DNA of 64,000 bases from NCBI RefSeq assembly GCF_047722505.1, contig NZ_CP159814.1, forward strand, positions 310,001 to 374,000. The letters run 5' to 3'. Of this stretch, positions 26,192-33,786 are shown in pieces (the stretch's first letter is position 1; every line of letters starts with the position of its first letter). Both the position numbers and the translations under genes were made by a program. This DNA is from Pelagibacter sp047722505. Lineage in GTDB: Bacteria > Pseudomonadota > Alphaproteobacteria > Pelagibacterales > Pelagibacteraceae. The notes below the pieces were generated by a model. It was not told the origin of the DNA and did no database searches. It worked only from the letters and a program-made list of their open reading frames with translations.

Positions 26192-26659
26192 TTATTTGTT
26201 GCTAATTAGCATTGTCATATAAATAGAATTAATATCTTTTTTGTAGTGTGAGAAGGGCTCACAGGGCTCAAAACCACACTTAATAAATAATTTTCTAGCA
26301 GTCAAAAAGAAGTCACCAGCTCCAGTTTCTAAACTTAATCTTTTAATATTGAGTTTTTTTGCCTCATTAATTAAGTGATTTATGACCTTGGTGCCATTTC
26401 CTTTGCTTTTAAAGTTGTCACTAACCCTTATAGATTTGAATTCACCATGCTCTTTATCTAAGAATTTTAATGCACCACTACCCATTAAGTCATTTTCTTC
26501 CCACAGGCTCCAAAATTTAATAGATGGATCTTTTAATCCTGCTATATCAAGTACGTGAGCACTCCCTTTGGGTGATACTGATCTTAACTCAATGAAATGC
26601 TTTATAAGTAGTTCATGAACTTCTGGGTTATCAAAATTTCCTTCAATTGATTTTAACAT
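26192..26659 (-). CDS. GNAT-family N-acetyltransferase
   Basis: This 155-aa protein has the GNAT core: GSGALKFLDKEHGEFKSIRV followed by the acetyl-CoA loop SKGNGTKVINHLI and the ETG strand. It acetylates an amine substrate that is not identifiable here. It is the third gene of the minus-strand purE-purK order, 11 bases after purK, so it shares their transcript. Confidence 0.82.
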   Translation of the reverse strand: MLKSIEGNFDNPEVHELLIKHFIELRSVSPKGSAHVLDIAGLKDPSIKFWSLWEENDLMGSGALKFLDKEHGEFKSIRVSDNFKSKGNGTKVINHLINEAKKLNIKRLSLETGAGDFFLTARKLFIKCGFEPCEPFSHYKKDINSIYMTMLISNK

Positions 26660-26670
26660 TAAAGTAATAT

Positions 26671-27717
26671 CTACTTAAGAAGTGTTGTTAGGTGTCCCAT
26701 TTTTCTTTTTTGTTTAATTTCATTCTTAAGATAATCAAAGAAAAATTCATTTTCATTATGTTCTTTATTTCTATAATTAGTAATTTGCTCACCAATTATA
26801 TTTGTCATCATTGCATTGGATATTTTTTTAAGAGGTATCTGTTCTAGCTTACAAACTGCTCTTACATGATTTTCAAATTGACTTACATTATATGCATTAA
26901 TTGTTAAGTGCCCTGAGTTATGAACCCTTGGTGCAATTTCATTTACATAAAGGTTATCATTCCTATCAATGAAAAATTCAACACATAAAGTTCCAACATA
27001 TTTTAATTCTTCAGAAATTTGAGTTGCCCATAGTTTTGATTGTTTTAATATTTTATCACTAATCTCTGCTGGAATTTTAGAATTTCTTAAGATTTGATCT
27101 TCATGCACATTTTCAATAGGTTCATAAATTTCATATTTTTGATCACTAAAACGAGTAATAATTATTGAGATTTCTTTTTTAAGTTTTACTAATTTTTCTA
27201 AAATATAACCTTTTGAGTAATCAACATTAATTGAGTCTAAATTTTTCAAACTACTAATTGGGTGTTGCCCTTTACCATCATATCCTAGAGTTGTAGTTTT
27301 TAGTATACCAGGTAGCAATTCCTCAACTGATTCCATATCAGAATTTTTTTCAATAGATGTATACTGAGTAGTTCTTATATTAAGATTATTGATAAAATCT
27401 TTTTCTGCTAATCTATGTTGAATTATTCTATTTACAGAAGGTTTTGGTAAAACAGGTTTTATTTTATTAATTTCATTTAATGTTTCATATGGAATGTTTT
27501 CAAATTCATAGGTTACAACATCAACTTTATTCAAAAACTCTTTAATCTTATTTTGATCATTATATTCACCGTGTACAAAATCATTTGAAAAATTTTGTGC
27601 TGGTGCATCAATATCATCACAAAAAATAATTGTTTTAATTTCAAGTTTATTTGCAGCAATAGCGAGCATACTACCTAACTGACCTCCACCTATAATTCCA
27701 AGAATTGGTTTAGACAT
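26671..27717 (-). CDS. purK: N5-carboxyaminoimidazole ribonucleotide synthase
   Basis: This 348-aa ATP-grasp enzyme starts ILGIIGGGQLGSMLAIAA, typical of PurK. It has the TTLGYDGKGQ loop and the metal-binding CVEFFIDRNDNLYVNEIAPRVHNSGH segment. It converts AIR, bicarbonate and ATP to N5-CAIR in purine synthesis. It follows purE by nine bases, the usual arrangement. Confidence 0.95.
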   Translation of the reverse strand: MSKPILGIIGGGQLGSMLAIAANKLEIKTIIFCDDIDAPAQNFSNDFVHGEYNDQNKIKEFLNKVDVVTYEFENIPYETLNEINKIKPVLPKPSVNRIIQHRLAEKDFINNLNIRTTQYTSIEKNSDMESVEELLPGILKTTTLGYDGKGQHPISSLKNLDSINVDYSKGYILEKLVKLKKEISIIITRFSDQKYEIYEPIENVHEDQILRNSKIPAEISDKILKQSKLWATQISEELKYVGTLCVEFFIDRNDNLYVNEIAPRVHNSGHLTINAYNVSQFENHVRAVCKLEQIPLKKISNAMMTNIIGEQITNYRNKEHNENEFFFDYLKNEIKQKRKMGHLTTLLK

Positions 27718-27726
27718 ATTTGAAAA

Positions 27727-28218
27727 CTATTTTGGTTTTTTTTTAACAGATTTGCTTTGACTTAAACGGAACTGGTTTAATTTTTTCTTAACAGTCAAAT
27801 CACTAAGACCAATAATAGATGCAGCTAATAAAGCAGCATTAATTGCACCATCTTCTCCAATTGCTAATGTTCCAACGGGTATCCCTTTTGGCATTTGTGC
27901 AATGGATAAAAGACTATCAAGTCCTTTTAGCTTTTTACTTTCAATTGGAACTCCCAGTACCGGTAGAGAGGTAAGGGCTGAAATCATACCTGGTAAATGT
28001 GCAGATCCACCAGCTCCAGCAATAATTACTGCAATACCATTTTTTTCAGCATTAATAGCAAATTCATACATTCTTTTAGGAGTTCTATGAGCTGATATTA
28101 TTTTTGATTCAAATTTTATATTTAATTTTTTAAGAATATTTTGGCAAAATATCATGGTTTTGTAGTCAGATTGACTACCCATAACAATTGATACTTTGTT
28201 TAATTTATTTTTAGCCAT
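27727..28218 (-). CDS. purE: N5-CAIR mutase
   Basis: This 163-aa class I PurE has MGSQSDYKTM, SAHRTPKRM with the catalytic His, and the GAGGSAHLPGM substrate loop. It rearranges N5-CAIR to CAIR in purine synthesis. It is first in the minus-strand purE-purK-GNAT unit. The lysine-rich tail is not conserved. Confidence 0.95.
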   Translation of the reverse strand: MAKNKLNKVSIVMGSQSDYKTMIFCQNILKKLNIKFESKIISAHRTPKRMYEFAINAEKNGIAVIIAGAGGSAHLPGMISALTSLPVLGVPIESKKLKGLDSLLSIAQMPKGIPVGTLAIGEDGAINAALLAASIIGLSDLTVKKKLNQFRLSQSKSVKKKPK

Positions 28219-28332
28219 TTGTTGTAATTTTATTCTAACGTAAATTGTTATTTCAAATTAAGCCTAAAATTTCAATAAAATTAATAGAATTTATCTATCT
28301 TATTGATATTCTTTAAAACAAATAAGATCACA

Positions 28333-29304
28333 ATGAATTTTAAAATTGATAATTTACAATATTGCAACTGGTCTAGAGAAATTTTTCAGATCAATAAACA
28401 AGCAGGACTGGATGCAATCCATGTAACCATAGTTTATCATGAAGATTTTGATGAGTTAAAAACGGTATTAAAAAATTGGAAAAAGCACTTTTCAGAAAAT
28501 TCCGACTTAATTTTTCATGGCAAAAATTTTAAAGATATTGAAAAAGCTAAAACTGAAAATAAAACTGCAGTTTTTTTTGGGTTTCAAAATTGTTCACCTA
28601 TAGAAGACGATATTGGATTAGTTGAAAAAGTTTATGATTTAGGATGTAGGTTTATGCAACTTACTTATAACAATCAGTCCTTACTAGCGACAGGATGTTA
28701 TGAAGCAATAGATAGTGGGGTTACTAATTTTGGTAAAGAGGTAATTAAAGAAATGAATAGACTAGGACTTGTAATAGATATGTCTCATTCAGCAGAAAAA
28801 AGCACAATTGATGCAATTAAGATAAGTGAAAAACCAATTGCAATAACCCATGCAAACCCATCATTTTGGCATCCAGCTAAGAGAAACAAGTCAAACGAAC
28901 TATTAAAAATTTTATCCGAACATAAAGGAATGTTGGGTCTATCTTTATATCCTCATCATTTAAAAGATGGAACTGATTGTTCTTTAGAAAGTTTTTGTCA
29001 AATGACAGCTAAGACAGCTGAGATTATGGGAGTTGAAAAAATAGGAATAGGTTCAGATCTTTGTCTAAACCAACCAAATACTATTGTTGAGTGGATGAGA
29101 AATGGTACTTGGACTAAAAGCAAAAATTATGGAGAAGGATCAAAAAACAAACCTGGTTTTCCAAAACAACCTGATTGGTTTTTAGATGCAAGAGGCTTTG
29201 AAAACTTAGAAGTAGGACTTAAAAAAGTTGGTTTTTCAGAAAGTGAAGTTAATGGAATTCTTGGAAACAACTGGTACAATTTTTACGAAGAAATGAATCA
29301 ATGA
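28333..29304 (+). CDS. M19-family (renal dipeptidase-like) peptidase
   Basis: The protein belongs to the membrane-dipeptidase family by DMSHSAEKS, PIAITHANP and IGIGSDLC, which carry metal-ligand His and Asp residues. The usual N-terminal HxD motif is altered to DAIHVTIVYHED, a form I associate with a marine proteobacterial subgroup. ATG 28333 was chosen; an in-frame TTG at 28303 is a less likely start. It overlaps the next gene by four bases and heads a four-gene operon of poorly known proteins. Its substrate may be a dipeptide or an N-acyl amino compound rather than a simple dipeptide. Confidence 0.8.
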   Translation: MNFKIDNLQYCNWSREIFQINKQAGLDAIHVTIVYHEDFDELKTVLKNWKKHFSENSDLIFHGKNFKDIEKAKTENKTAVFFGFQNCSPIEDDIGLVEKVYDLGCRFMQLTYNNQSLLATGCYEAIDSGVTNFGKEVIKEMNRLGLVIDMSHSAEKSTIDAIKISEKPIAITHANPSFWHPAKRNKSNELLKILSEHKGMLGLSLYPHHLKDGTDCSLESFCQMTAKTAEIMGVEKIGIGSDLCLNQPNTIVEWMRNGTWTKSKNYGEGSKNKPGFPKQPDWFLDARGFENLEVGLKKVGFSESEVNGILGNNWYNFYEEMNQ

Positions 29305-30953
29305 ATATCTCCTTAAGAGATCCTAATGTAGTAATGAAGCTATCAAGATTAGGGTCTTTTCATCAATCTAAACTTTCATTTTTAAGAAGTTTTTTAAAAG
29401 AGTTTAAGGATTGGGATTATAAAAAAGATTTATTTGAATTAAACGAACATGGTTATGGTACTGCGGTCTATTCATTTAAGAAAAAAAATAGAGTGTATTC
29501 ATTAATTTGTTTTGCAAACGAATTGAATGAAGATGAAAGATCAGACAGGGTTATTGCTACTAAATGGGATGCAGCTTTTACCCTTTTTGATGGTGTTCCT
29601 TTAAAACAAGATATTGAAAGATTAAAAAACGAAGTACCTAAACAAGAGTTTGGCAGACTTTCTTATAAAGAACTAACGCTTTCAAGAGCTAATAAATCAG
29701 TTAGAGTTTTCAATCATGTGGTTGAATGTTTAAGCGAAGGTAAGCAGCCTGATAATGATTTAATAACTAGCGTTGGTTATTTATATAGAACCACAGCAGT
29801 TTACGGGTCAGGTAAATTTGGCTTAGCAGATAGATTTAGAATTAAAGATAGAGAAGAAATATATGGTCCTTTTAGATTGGAAATGATGTTGGTTTATTTA
29901 GTTAGGCAATTTACTTTTGATCAGGTTAATCACGTTGCAAAAAGTAAGAACCCAAAAAAAGCTGTAAGCCTTGATATAAATATTTGTAAAAGCTTAGGAA
30001 TAGGAAATTCTACAGGTCTAGGCATGGCTCCATTTATTGTTAACCATCCAACTCTTTTAAATAATTGGATTTCTGCAAGAGAGATTTCTTTAAAAAAAAT
30101 AAGAGAGATAAAAACAATATCAGAGAAAGATAAAAACTTATTTTTAGAATGTTTAAAAAAATCAATAAAGAATATCACTTCTTGGAATACTGAAAGCGAA
30201 TATCAAATAAATAAGATTAAATCCTTATTAAAAGATCTTAATAAATTTATTATCTACTTAGATAACGATTTTAGTTTTGAGCAAGATTATGCTTTTAATG
30301 AATTATATCTTTATTTAGAAAAAGAATATTGTGAAGAATGTATTGAATATGTTGTCTCAATGATGATGGAACCTTATGATGATATAACGTCTCCGTTAAT
30401 TAAAGAAATGAGTTCTGAAGAAGAAAAATATTTTAATATTCCAACTGAGCGAACGGTAGAAGACTTAAAGCTGATTTTAGAAAAAAAATATCCAGATATC
30501 CTAACTATAGATTTTACTAAAGATGAAAATAATTTAAATTTTTGGTTTATCTCAAAAAATAAAGAAGAGCCTAGACTAGCAAATAGATTTGATGAAGTGG
30601 GTGCTGAATTAGAGCAACCTTTAGCAATAGCAAGAGACATTAAAAAACTTTATGAATTGTTATCAGTTACTAAAAATAGTTGGACCATTGCTAAATTTTT
30701 ATCAACTAATAATGAATTGAGACACGTTGTTAGAAGAGCATTTATAGTAGAGAAATTTCCTTATTCTGAAATACAAGACAATACTATTGGCCAAAAAATA
30801 ATGCCTATTGATATGCTGAGATTAAAGTTATCATTTTTTGGAGCATTAAAATTTGATCCACGTTCTGATAAATGGTTAAGAATATGTATGTTTCAAGGAG
30901 CGCCCTTACCAGAGCAGTTAAAAAACTATGATGAACATTGGGTTTATAATTAA
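29301..30953 (+). CDS. Conserved-looking 550-aa protein of unknown function
   Basis: This large soluble protein of 550 aa is one whose family I do not recognise. It starts MNISLRDPNVVMKLSRLGSFHQSKLSFLRSFL. It contains conserved-looking segments GYGTAVYSF, DRVIATKWDAAF, GRLSYKELTLSRANKSVR and GSGKFGLADRFRI, which has a glycine-rich start but is not a true P-loop. No signal peptide or membrane segment is seen. The C-terminal third is acidic and helical. It overlaps the M19 gene by four bases and is followed five bases later by the DUF3726-like gene. The tight linkage suggests a shared pathway. Confidence 0.7.
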   Translation: MNISLRDPNVVMKLSRLGSFHQSKLSFLRSFLKEFKDWDYKKDLFELNEHGYGTAVYSFKKKNRVYSLICFANELNEDERSDRVIATKWDAAFTLFDGVPLKQDIERLKNEVPKQEFGRLSYKELTLSRANKSVRVFNHVVECLSEGKQPDNDLITSVGYLYRTTAVYGSGKFGLADRFRIKDREEIYGPFRLEMMLVYLVRQFTFDQVNHVAKSKNPKKAVSLDINICKSLGIGNSTGLGMAPFIVNHPTLLNNWISAREISLKKIREIKTISEKDKNLFLECLKKSIKNITSWNTESEYQINKIKSLLKDLNKFIIYLDNDFSFEQDYAFNELYLYLEKEYCEECIEYVVSMMMEPYDDITSPLIKEMSSEEEKYFNIPTERTVEDLKLILEKKYPDILTIDFTKDENNLNFWFISKNKEEPRLANRFDEVGAELEQPLAIARDIKKLYELLSVTKNSWTIAKFLSTNNELRHVVRRAFIVEKFPYSEIQDNTIGQKIMPIDMLRLKLSFFGALKFDPRSDKWLRICMFQGAPLPEQLKNYDEHWVYN

Positions 30954-30958
30954 TCAAC

Positions 30959-31570
30959 ATGAGATCATTAAGTGAAATAGATACAGTTTCTAAAAGATCG
31001 AGCAAGGCTGCTGGATATTCATGGGGGATTGCAGAAGAGATTGGAAAAAATATAAGACTACTTGAAATTTTTAGCCTACCTGGAATTAAAAACTTAAATA
31101 GTTTTTTTAAGAAAAAAAAAGAATTAAGGCTGGAGAATATCAGCATCATAAAGCAAGACAATGAGGCCAATAAAAATGAATATTGTCCAATAATTGCAGG
31201 GGTAAATTTTTTAGATCAGATTAAAACTTTAGAAACTTTAAATGAGATAACGTTTAAAAAAGTCTCATATCCATTACTTTTCCTGCCATTTGTAAGTAGG
31301 GCTGCTGAGGTGATTGGTAAAAGAATATTCTTAAAAATGGATGATAGGGAATTTTTATTAAACTTTAATAATAATATTTATTCAAATTACACTAAAAACG
31401 AAATCATCGAGTCTGCTGAAAATATTTATTTAAAAGTTTTAGAAAATAGAGACTCGTTTGAAGAAAAAGAATGGAATGAACTTTATAAGCTTTCAGAAGA
31501 AACGTTTGTTGAAGAAAATGAAAGCTTAAAACAAGGCGGAGCAGGCGCTGGTCTTACTGATAATGACTAA
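30959..31570 (+). CDS. DUF3726-like protein
   Basis: This 203-aa protein begins MRSLSEIDTVSKRSSKAAGYSWGIAEEIGKNIRLLE, which resembles the DUF3726 signature as I recall it. The middle holds NFLDQIKTLETL and RAAEVIGKRIFL segments. It ends in a Gly-rich tail (QGGAGAGLTDND) after a helical acidic stretch. There is no known function for the family. It lies between the 550-aa gene and the zinc-ribbon gene, which it overlaps by eight bases. Confidence 0.7.
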   Translation: MRSLSEIDTVSKRSSKAAGYSWGIAEEIGKNIRLLEIFSLPGIKNLNSFFKKKKELRLENISIIKQDNEANKNEYCPIIAGVNFLDQIKTLETLNEITFKKVSYPLLFLPFVSRAAEVIGKRIFLKMDDREFLLNFNNNIYSNYTKNEIIESAENIYLKVLENRDSFEEKEWNELYKLSEETFVEENESLKQGGAGAGLTDND

Positions 31571-31733
31571 AGATTTTGATGATCAAGCTAATAATGATGA
31601 AGAAGTTCTTCAATTAGATGATTTTTGTGAAGAGTGCAAAAAAGAAGACCCAAGTGTTTCTCAAAATTTAATTTTAACAGGATTTAAAACCTGTAATTCT
31701 TGTAAACTTTCAAAAACTATATTTCCGATTTAA
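31563..31733 (+). CDS. Small zinc-ribbon-like protein (56 aa)
   Basis: This is a short frame of 56 codons whose ATG overlaps the DUF3726-like stop by eight bases. The protein is acidic at first (DFDDQANNDEEVLQLDD) and then carries two CxxC pairs, FCEEC and TCNSC, spaced 21 residues apart, the pattern of a zinc ribbon or rubredoxin-like knuckle. It is the last gene of the M19-550aa-DUF3726 operon and overlaps the convergent YIP1 gene by four bases. I infer it is a real gene from the cysteine pattern and coupling. Confidence 0.6.
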   Translation: MTKDFDDQANNDEEVLQLDDFCEECKKEDPSVSQNLILTGFKTCNSCKLSKTIFPI

Positions 31734-32275
31734 CTAATATTGCTAATGGGTAGAGCATTCATTTTGCTCATTACAAACGATATTGAAAGAAAAGCAATTA
31801 TTAAAAAAGCTAAAAAGACTATTCCAAATGATTTAAAATTAGACTTTAGATTTAAAACTTGTTTTGTTGAAATGATCAATCCTGCAAATATCCAAAACTG
31901 AGTTAGAAATATTATTGGGATCATTAAATCTGGTGTTACAGCAAAAAACCTTAATAAACCTGGTGCATGAGCAAATCCCACAGCTGTTAATACTTTTTTA
32001 AATGGTACTTTTGTTTCTTTATCTGGAAATAATTTTACACCGATCACATAAATAAATAGTCCCCATACAAACCAAGTAAGAATGGCAGTTAAACCAGACA
32101 TTGCAACAGCAGTTTTAATAACAGTATTTGCAGCAACGGCTCCTGCTAAGCCATCTAATATCATGATAAGGCCTGCAAAGTATATGGCCGCTTCACCAAA
32201 GTTCTTATTATCTTTGTAAAGAGTTTTATCTAATTTAATAGACCGAACAATTATATTTAAAAATTGACCAAACAT
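31730..32275 (-). CDS. YIP1-family membrane protein
   Basis: This 181-aa integral membrane protein has about five hydrophobic segments, and a short N-terminal cytoplasmic region (MFGQFLNIIVRSIKLDKTLYKDNKNF) typical of bacterial YIP1 proteins. The family has no settled function in bacteria. Its ATG overlaps the stop of a 35-aa membrane-peptide ORF by one base (TAATG), suggesting coupled translation. Confidence 0.72.
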   Translation of the reverse strand: MFGQFLNIIVRSIKLDKTLYKDNKNFGEAAIYFAGLIMILDGLAGAVAANTVIKTAVAMSGLTAILTWFVWGLFIYVIGVKLFPDKETKVPFKKVLTAVGFAHAPGLLRFFAVTPDLMIPIIFLTQFWIFAGLIISTKQVLNLKSNFKSFGIVFLAFLIIAFLSISFVMSKMNALPISNIS

Positions 32276-32382
32276 TATTTATTTTTTCTATTTTTCTGTG
32301 CTTTGTAAGAAACAAATAGTGGAAAGAGTATTAAAGCAATTACTATTATTATGCAAACTACGATTAGGAATGTTTTTGTCAT
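32275..32382 (-). CDS. Putative 35-aa single-span membrane peptide
   Basis: The minus-strand frame starts MTKTFLIVVCIIIVIALILF, then PLFVSYK, and ends with a basic tail. It would form one transmembrane helix with a lysine-rich cytoplasmic end. The stop and the YIP1 start share a base, which favours a real, translationally coupled gene. Hydrophobic short frames are common in AT-rich DNA, so chance remains possible. Confidence 0.45.
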   Translation of the reverse strand: MTKTFLIVVCIIIVIALILFPLFVSYKAQKNRKNK

Positions 32383-32515
32383 TATAAATTGTCACTTTAA
32401 GTCTATATTTTAATAATAATTTATCAATAATCAGTTTCATACTACTTGTTAGTATTTGAAACCTGTTAAATTTTAAAATTTAATATATGAACATAAATAA
32501 TATTCTTTAAAATTA

Positions 32516-32980
32516 ATGATTTTATCTTCTAAAAAATACGGATTAAAAACTATTGCAGTGCTTAGGAGTATTAGGGGAGTGGGCGCTTTGTTGTTAGCTG
32601 CTACCTTATTGTATGTTTCTTTTTATAAGGAAGAAAGTATTGAAATTAACACTAGCTTAATTAATGAGAATAGATTTTTTGAACAAATTACTCATTGGTT
32701 TCCACAATTAACCCAAGAACACTTTTTTGTCTTTGCATTCATAGCTTTGCTTATGTCTATTACTAGGTTTGTAGAAGCATTCGGGCTTTGGTTTGAAAAG
32801 AATTGGGGCAACTATCTTACAATTACCACAGGATTAATTACTTCTGTTATTTTGTTTATTCAATTAATGAATGAATTTTTGTGGATTGTCTTATTTTTTT
32901 TATTAATAAATTTACTAATTGTTTGTTACTTACTTTTAATAGTAAAAATGAATAAAGTCTCTAAGAGGCAAAAAGCTTAA
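32516..32980 (+). CDS. DUF2127-like membrane protein
   Basis: This 154-aa protein has about four membrane segments: near 14-32 (RGVGALLLAATLLYVSF), then around 72-85, 98-116 and 120-145. The segment KTIAVLRSIRGVGALLL resembles the start of DUF2127 proteins. The tail is basic (KMNKVSKRQKA). It converges on, and overlaps by 20 bases, the TetR-like gene. The function is unknown. Confidence 0.65.
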   Translation: MILSSKKYGLKTIAVLRSIRGVGALLLAATLLYVSFYKEESIEINTSLINENRFFEQITHWFPQLTQEHFFVFAFIALLMSITRFVEAFGLWFEKNWGNYLTITTGLITSVILFIQLMNEFLWIVLFFLLINLLIVCYLLLIVKMNKVSKRQKA

Positions 32981-33590
32981 CAGCCATCTCATAGCACTTT
33001 TGCTGATGTTCTTTAGAGCCGGCAAAATTATTATCCTCTAAAAAAGGTTGTTTAACATAGTGAGCATGAGCACGTATAGAATCTCTAAATTCTAATTCAT
33101 CCATTTTTTTGAAAGTATTTGTTTTATCTCTAGCGGCTGCTTTTAGATGCGGGGCTGTTAAAACATCAAAGTGTTTTTCAAGCTCTTGATTAACATTAGA
33201 TTTATCAAATATTTTATATAGTTTCTTAACTAATGATAGGCGAAAAGGTTTTTCATTAAATCTTTCAAAGCTATAGCTTGTAAGTTTTTTCATGAGTTGC
33301 TGAACTGTTTCATCAGTTGGATGATCTTCTATAATTTTTTTTTGATGTAATATTCTTTCATTAGCCATTCGTAAAAAAAATTTATTGTACAAAGTATTGA
33401 TTGATGGAAAATAGTCATAGAATCTAGAGTGATTAATACTCAGCTTCTTTAAAATTTTCCTCATACTAGGTAATTGACCTTTTGATTCCTCCGATAACTC
33501 TCTAAGATCTGATTGTAAGATTTGATCCACCTTCTTTTGAGAACGTGCTTGCTTAGGTACCTTAATTTTTGAAGGTTTTTTTAATTCCAT
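32961..33590 (-). CDS. TetR-like transcriptional regulator
   Basis: This 209-aa protein has a basic N-terminus (KPSKIKVPKQARSQKKVDQILQS) and a TetR-type helix-turn-helix ending in SRFYDYFPSINTLYNKFFL at about 53-71. The C-terminal domain is helical, as in ligand-binding TetR domains. It lies divergent to the autotransporter gene across 196 bases, so it is a candidate regulator of that surface protein. The HTH is a weak match at its first helix. Confidence 0.65.
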   Translation of the reverse strand: MELKKPSKIKVPKQARSQKKVDQILQSDLRELSEESKGQLPSMRKILKKLSINHSRFYDYFPSINTLYNKFFLRMANERILHQKKIIEDHPTDETVQQLMKKLTSYSFERFNEKPFRLSLVKKLYKIFDKSNVNQELEKHFDVLTAPHLKAAARDKTNTFKKMDELEFRDSIRAHAHYVKQPFLEDNNFAGSKEHQQKCYEMAVKLFAS

Positions 33591-33786
33591 AAGGATGAAT
33601 GTTTATAGATTCTATTTAAATTTAACAGATGCAAAACAGACCACTTTGTAAAATGTACCTTAATGACCCCAGAAGTGTTGTACTACAATAGTTTTAAGGG
33701 CTTAAGTGCTATTAAAAACTTACCATTTTATATTTTTTTTTTAGTTTAATGATTTTTTTAAACATAAATTTAAAATTATTAAAAAA

